Source: Lucifuga dentata (taxonomy: Eukaryota; Chordata; Actinopteri; Ophidiiformes; Bythitidae). From it: a DNA stretch of 64,000 nucleotides. The DNA is taken from NCBI GenBank assembly GCA_014773175.1, contig VXCM01001437.1, positions 224,824-288,823 of the forward strand, given 5' to 3'. The notes under the pieces are model-generated. The model made no database searches. It was not told where the DNA came from and saw only the letters and a list, made by a program, of their open reading frames with translations. A program made the translations under genes and the position numbers. This document shows positions 61,480-64,000 of this stretch, one piece after another (position 1 is the stretch's first letter; every line of letters starts with the position of its first letter).

Positions 61480-62230
61480 TAGAATATTATAGTCATCCAT
61501 CAAAAAATAATTACATTCATCATGGTTCTTATTATTAAATAGGCTAGTCTTGGGACATGATACATAGGACAATAAAGAGCAAAATTAATTTCATTTTCAA
61601 CTCTTTATGTAAATCACAAAGGGAGCAAAGTCTGTTTTGCTCTTCAGTACCACAATAGGCCCATTTCTACATGGAGAGGTAACATTCCCATTCTTTACTG
61701 AGCACACAGAGCTCTCTTCCTTTTAGATAAATTAAATTTAACATAATTCTCTGTACAGTATTCAATTTTTAATAGATGGTACATTTTGAGTTTTGGTTTA
61801 TGCCAAATCTCACATGACCATTTATTCTTACATCCTTGAAAAACTACTTCTCTAATCAACCACATATAACACGCTGTTTTAAAGTATATTTTCCTTCACA
61901 GCCTGCTTTCAAAATTAAAATGTGGGCATACTTTGTCCACGACCATACATTTGCACATCCCAGTGGAACAGCTTTTTACACAACCTATCTTCAGTCATAC
62001 TCACAAGTCTGTTCCATAATCTACACACAGACACAGCCCAGCGTACCATACAAGGTTCCCCCATGTCTCCTTCAATGGCTAGCATATCAGCGTAAATTTG
62101 TGTTAACACCAAGAAAGTGTCTAATTGCTCAATTTTATCTGATCACATGCTTTATATACTTTAAGAACTGCACTTTTCCAACTGTCCCTAACAGTGGATG
62201 ACTCACTTCCTCATAAATCTGTTGACAGCA
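61480..62230 (-). pseudogene. LINE ORF2 C-terminal relic
   Basis: Read on the minus strand, successive frames give AIRHFLGVN (about 62130-62100), LAIEGDMG (about 62085-62060) and RLWNRL with TEDRLCKKLFHWD (about 62030-61956). Further on come RMGMLPLHVEMG (about 61700) and NFALYCPMY (about 61600). This ordered set matches the region after the reverse transcriptase in fish non-LTR retrotransposons: 'AIRFFLGV...GDMGW.P...R....R.WNR...M...RL....F.WD', then 'R.G.LPL..E.G...', then the 'C..C...E.E.HF...CP.Y' zinc-binding part. Frameshifts and stops separate the pieces and the reverse transcriptase core is not present. It is a dead 5'-truncated insertion; the exact clade is not assigned. Confidence 0.65.
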
Positions 62231-63404
62231 GTGTGGTATGCATTCTTCTTATTAAACACAAACATATGGAAATGGTGGAAATTTGTTAATTATTGCTTAT
62301 ATCCTGCCGGCAGAGATATGATGAAAACACCACAGAGTGTGAATGTGTGTAGTGTGTCGCATTTAATGATTTAACATAGCAAATATATGAGGAACGTCTA
62401 AAGTAAAAATAAACTGCACCCAATAAAATATTGATGGGGACACATCCCTTCCTGTCTTTACCTAAATCTGTGCTCTTGTTTCACATAAAGGGTGTACCTG
62501 TTTATTTATCAAAAAGTCACTTCTCACACTTGTTTTCTTTGAAGATTCCCATCAAAAACACAAAAGGAGACACATCAGGTCAGAGGTTGAAGACTACCTG
62601 ACAACATCTCAAATGATGCAAAGTAGCTGAAACTTTTCTCAAAACTAGTCCTCTCCTCATCCAGTCCCACTCATCCCTTCCAATCCCACTGTAGTGTTGA
62701 TAATTTATCCATAATGGAGAAACATAGTTGTTTCTGGGATTCAGAGGAAATTATTTAATTAGGATGCCATGTGTATAAGATAATAATGTAAATCCTTGCT
62801 AATAGCTGCAGTTGTCATCATTAACATGTAATCTCCTGCATGACAATACTCATGAAAATGTTGCATACCTGCACTATGGCATGTTTTTTTTTTTTGNTTT
62901 TTTTTTTTTTTTTCCCGAAGCACAAAGACACCTAGTGACAGGAATTTTTTTCAGTTTGGCTAAGAGAAAAGAGCGGTTGTTATGGTTACAAGTTATAAAT
63001 AGAGCAGCTAGGAGTGTAGGTGATGAGAGAACTGAGAGCTCCAGGATGAAAGACTGAGATGAAATCCACCCCACAATCCCTTGCTGCTGTGCTGCTGAGT
63101 TATAGCAAAACATCAATTCAGGCAGACGTAGAAACATCAGCCAACAAAAATATAACAAAAGGTTACATAAATTAAAATATGCATCTAAACTCACCTGGCT
63201 GTCCTGAAAACACTATCAGATCACCTGTTTTAATTCCTCTTGTATTTCCCATTGCTGTTGTACCAACTAATATCCAGTTGAGATGTTACATGTTAAAAAA
63301 GGGACATAACATAAAGATTTCCATGTTCTGTTTTCATTTAGGGGACTGTTTATACACCTTTGCAGTGCTTTATTGTGCAATAAAAAGTGTTCATTGGTTC
63401 ACTT
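62231..63404. other. No gene recognised
   Basis: Contains a poly-T with an N at 62897. No exon or classified repeat was seen. Confidence 0.5.
62885..62913. repeat. Poly-T with N
   Basis: T homopolymer with an N at 62897. Confidence 0.9.
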
Positions 63405-63690
63405 CTAAAGTCCTTTCCTGCAGCACCACTCTGCACACTGAGTGAAAGCAGGCTGCTTTAGGTTCTATCTCTTTAAGGCCCCCTCTGAAACAAACATACC
63501 TCTAATTGGTCAAGTCTGAGCTGGAAACACCCACAAACTGCAATTCACTCAGTCTCAAACTTTTTGGATGGTGTCTTAAAAATCACCTGTTATATGTTGA
63601 CATTAACATTAAGGACCAATCAAAAATGAACTATTAGGACAGTTCAGGACCTATGGGTGCATCTTAATGGATGCATTTCTATGGACGCAA
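63405..63690. repeat. Dispersed repeat family F, copy 2
   Basis: Same ordered words as 44150-44480: 'CACCACTCTGCACACTGAGTG', 'CTAATTGGTCAAG' and 'GACAGTTCAGGACCTATGGG' followed by 'ATGCATTTCTATGGA'. Confidence 0.6.
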
Positions 63691-63785
63691 ATCTCAAGTT
63701 GAGTGAGTGTGAAAAATGTTAAACAGGGAAAATAATGAAAACCATAATATAGTCCTACAAACAGGGCAGATGATGGCTCACTCAC

Positions 63786-63835
63786 ACTCACACACACATG
63801 CACACACACACATGCACACACATTCACACACACTC
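63786..63835. repeat. CA-rich microsatellite
   Basis: Imperfect CA tract with ATG and TTC interruptions. Confidence 0.85.
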
Positions 63836-63940
63836 ATAAGCACAAGAACACGATCTGTCCGTTGCAAGATTAAATTGTGTTTTTTTATTTAATGGTGTGT
63901 GCCAGTTCTGCTCACATTAGAAGTATATATACAGACAGGT

Positions 63941-64000
63941 CTTCTTTTCCTTTCGGCTTTCCCTTCAGGGGTCACCACAGCGAATCATCTGCCTCCATCT
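63941..64000 (+). mobile_element. Start of a high-copy fish repeat, cut by window end
   Basis: 'TCCTTTCGGCTTTCCCTTCA', 'GGGGTCACCACAGCGAATCA' and 'TCTGCCTCCATCT' match a repeat found very often in percomorph genomes. I recall it as the end of a non-LTR retroelement, but the class cannot be judged from 60 bases. Confidence 0.6.

Overview
The window looks like ordinary non-coding DNA from a ray-finned fish, most likely a percomorph. It is AT-rich and intron-like or intergenic. It carries many CA/GT, CT and GATA-type microsatellites, tRNA-derived SINEs whose body ends in a GGAT-rich tail, short non-autonomous DNA transposons with inverted ends, and relics of hAT, PIF/Harbinger, Tc1/mariner and LINE elements. 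I see no bacterial-type operons, CRISPR arrays or rRNA genes, and no intact long reading frame. The long reading frames are almost all chance frames, or frames through simple repeats.

The best gene evidence is on the minus strand between about 14.7 and 10.8 kb. A CpG-rich promoter (about 14190-14700) precedes a short first coding exon (14128-14151) with a consensus splice donor. An in-phase 201-nt second exon (10781-10981) encodes a helical, Gln/Arg-rich segment. Spacing and a few residues suggest a CFAP141-like ciliary microtubule inner protein, but this rests on recalled sequence and must be checked. A decayed duplicate of the second exon's 5' edge lies in the intron at 12503-12640. The 3' end of the gene was not found.

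Layout: 0-5 kb holds a MITE end, an inverted-repeat element and a minus-strand BED/hAT transposase relic with a strong CTCF-type motif nearby. 5-10 kb holds repeats and one splice-bounded segment. 10-15 kb holds the gene and a CA/CT minisatellite block. 15-39 kb holds no recognisable exon but several copies of three dispersed repeat families, two SINEs and several perfect hairpins. 39.8-40.8 kb is a PIF/Harbinger-type element with perfect 16-bp inverted ends and a transposase fragment. 49.9-50.7, 54.9-55.4 and 55.8-57.0 kb hold further elements (unclassified, LTR-like, Tc1/mariner-like). 59.9-60.5 kb is a repeat-poor, less AT-rich block. 61.5-62.2 kb is a broken LINE reading frame. The last 60 bases enter a high-copy fish repeat.

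Eighteen single N bases occur. Several sit exactly between two identical 61-67-base copies, and most others sit inside homopolymers. They look like unmerged contig overlaps, so the local duplications are probably assembly artefacts. I did not find convincing evidence of a new biological system. The most worthwhile leads are the small minus-strand gene, its relic exon duplicate and the CTCF-type site beside the hAT relic.
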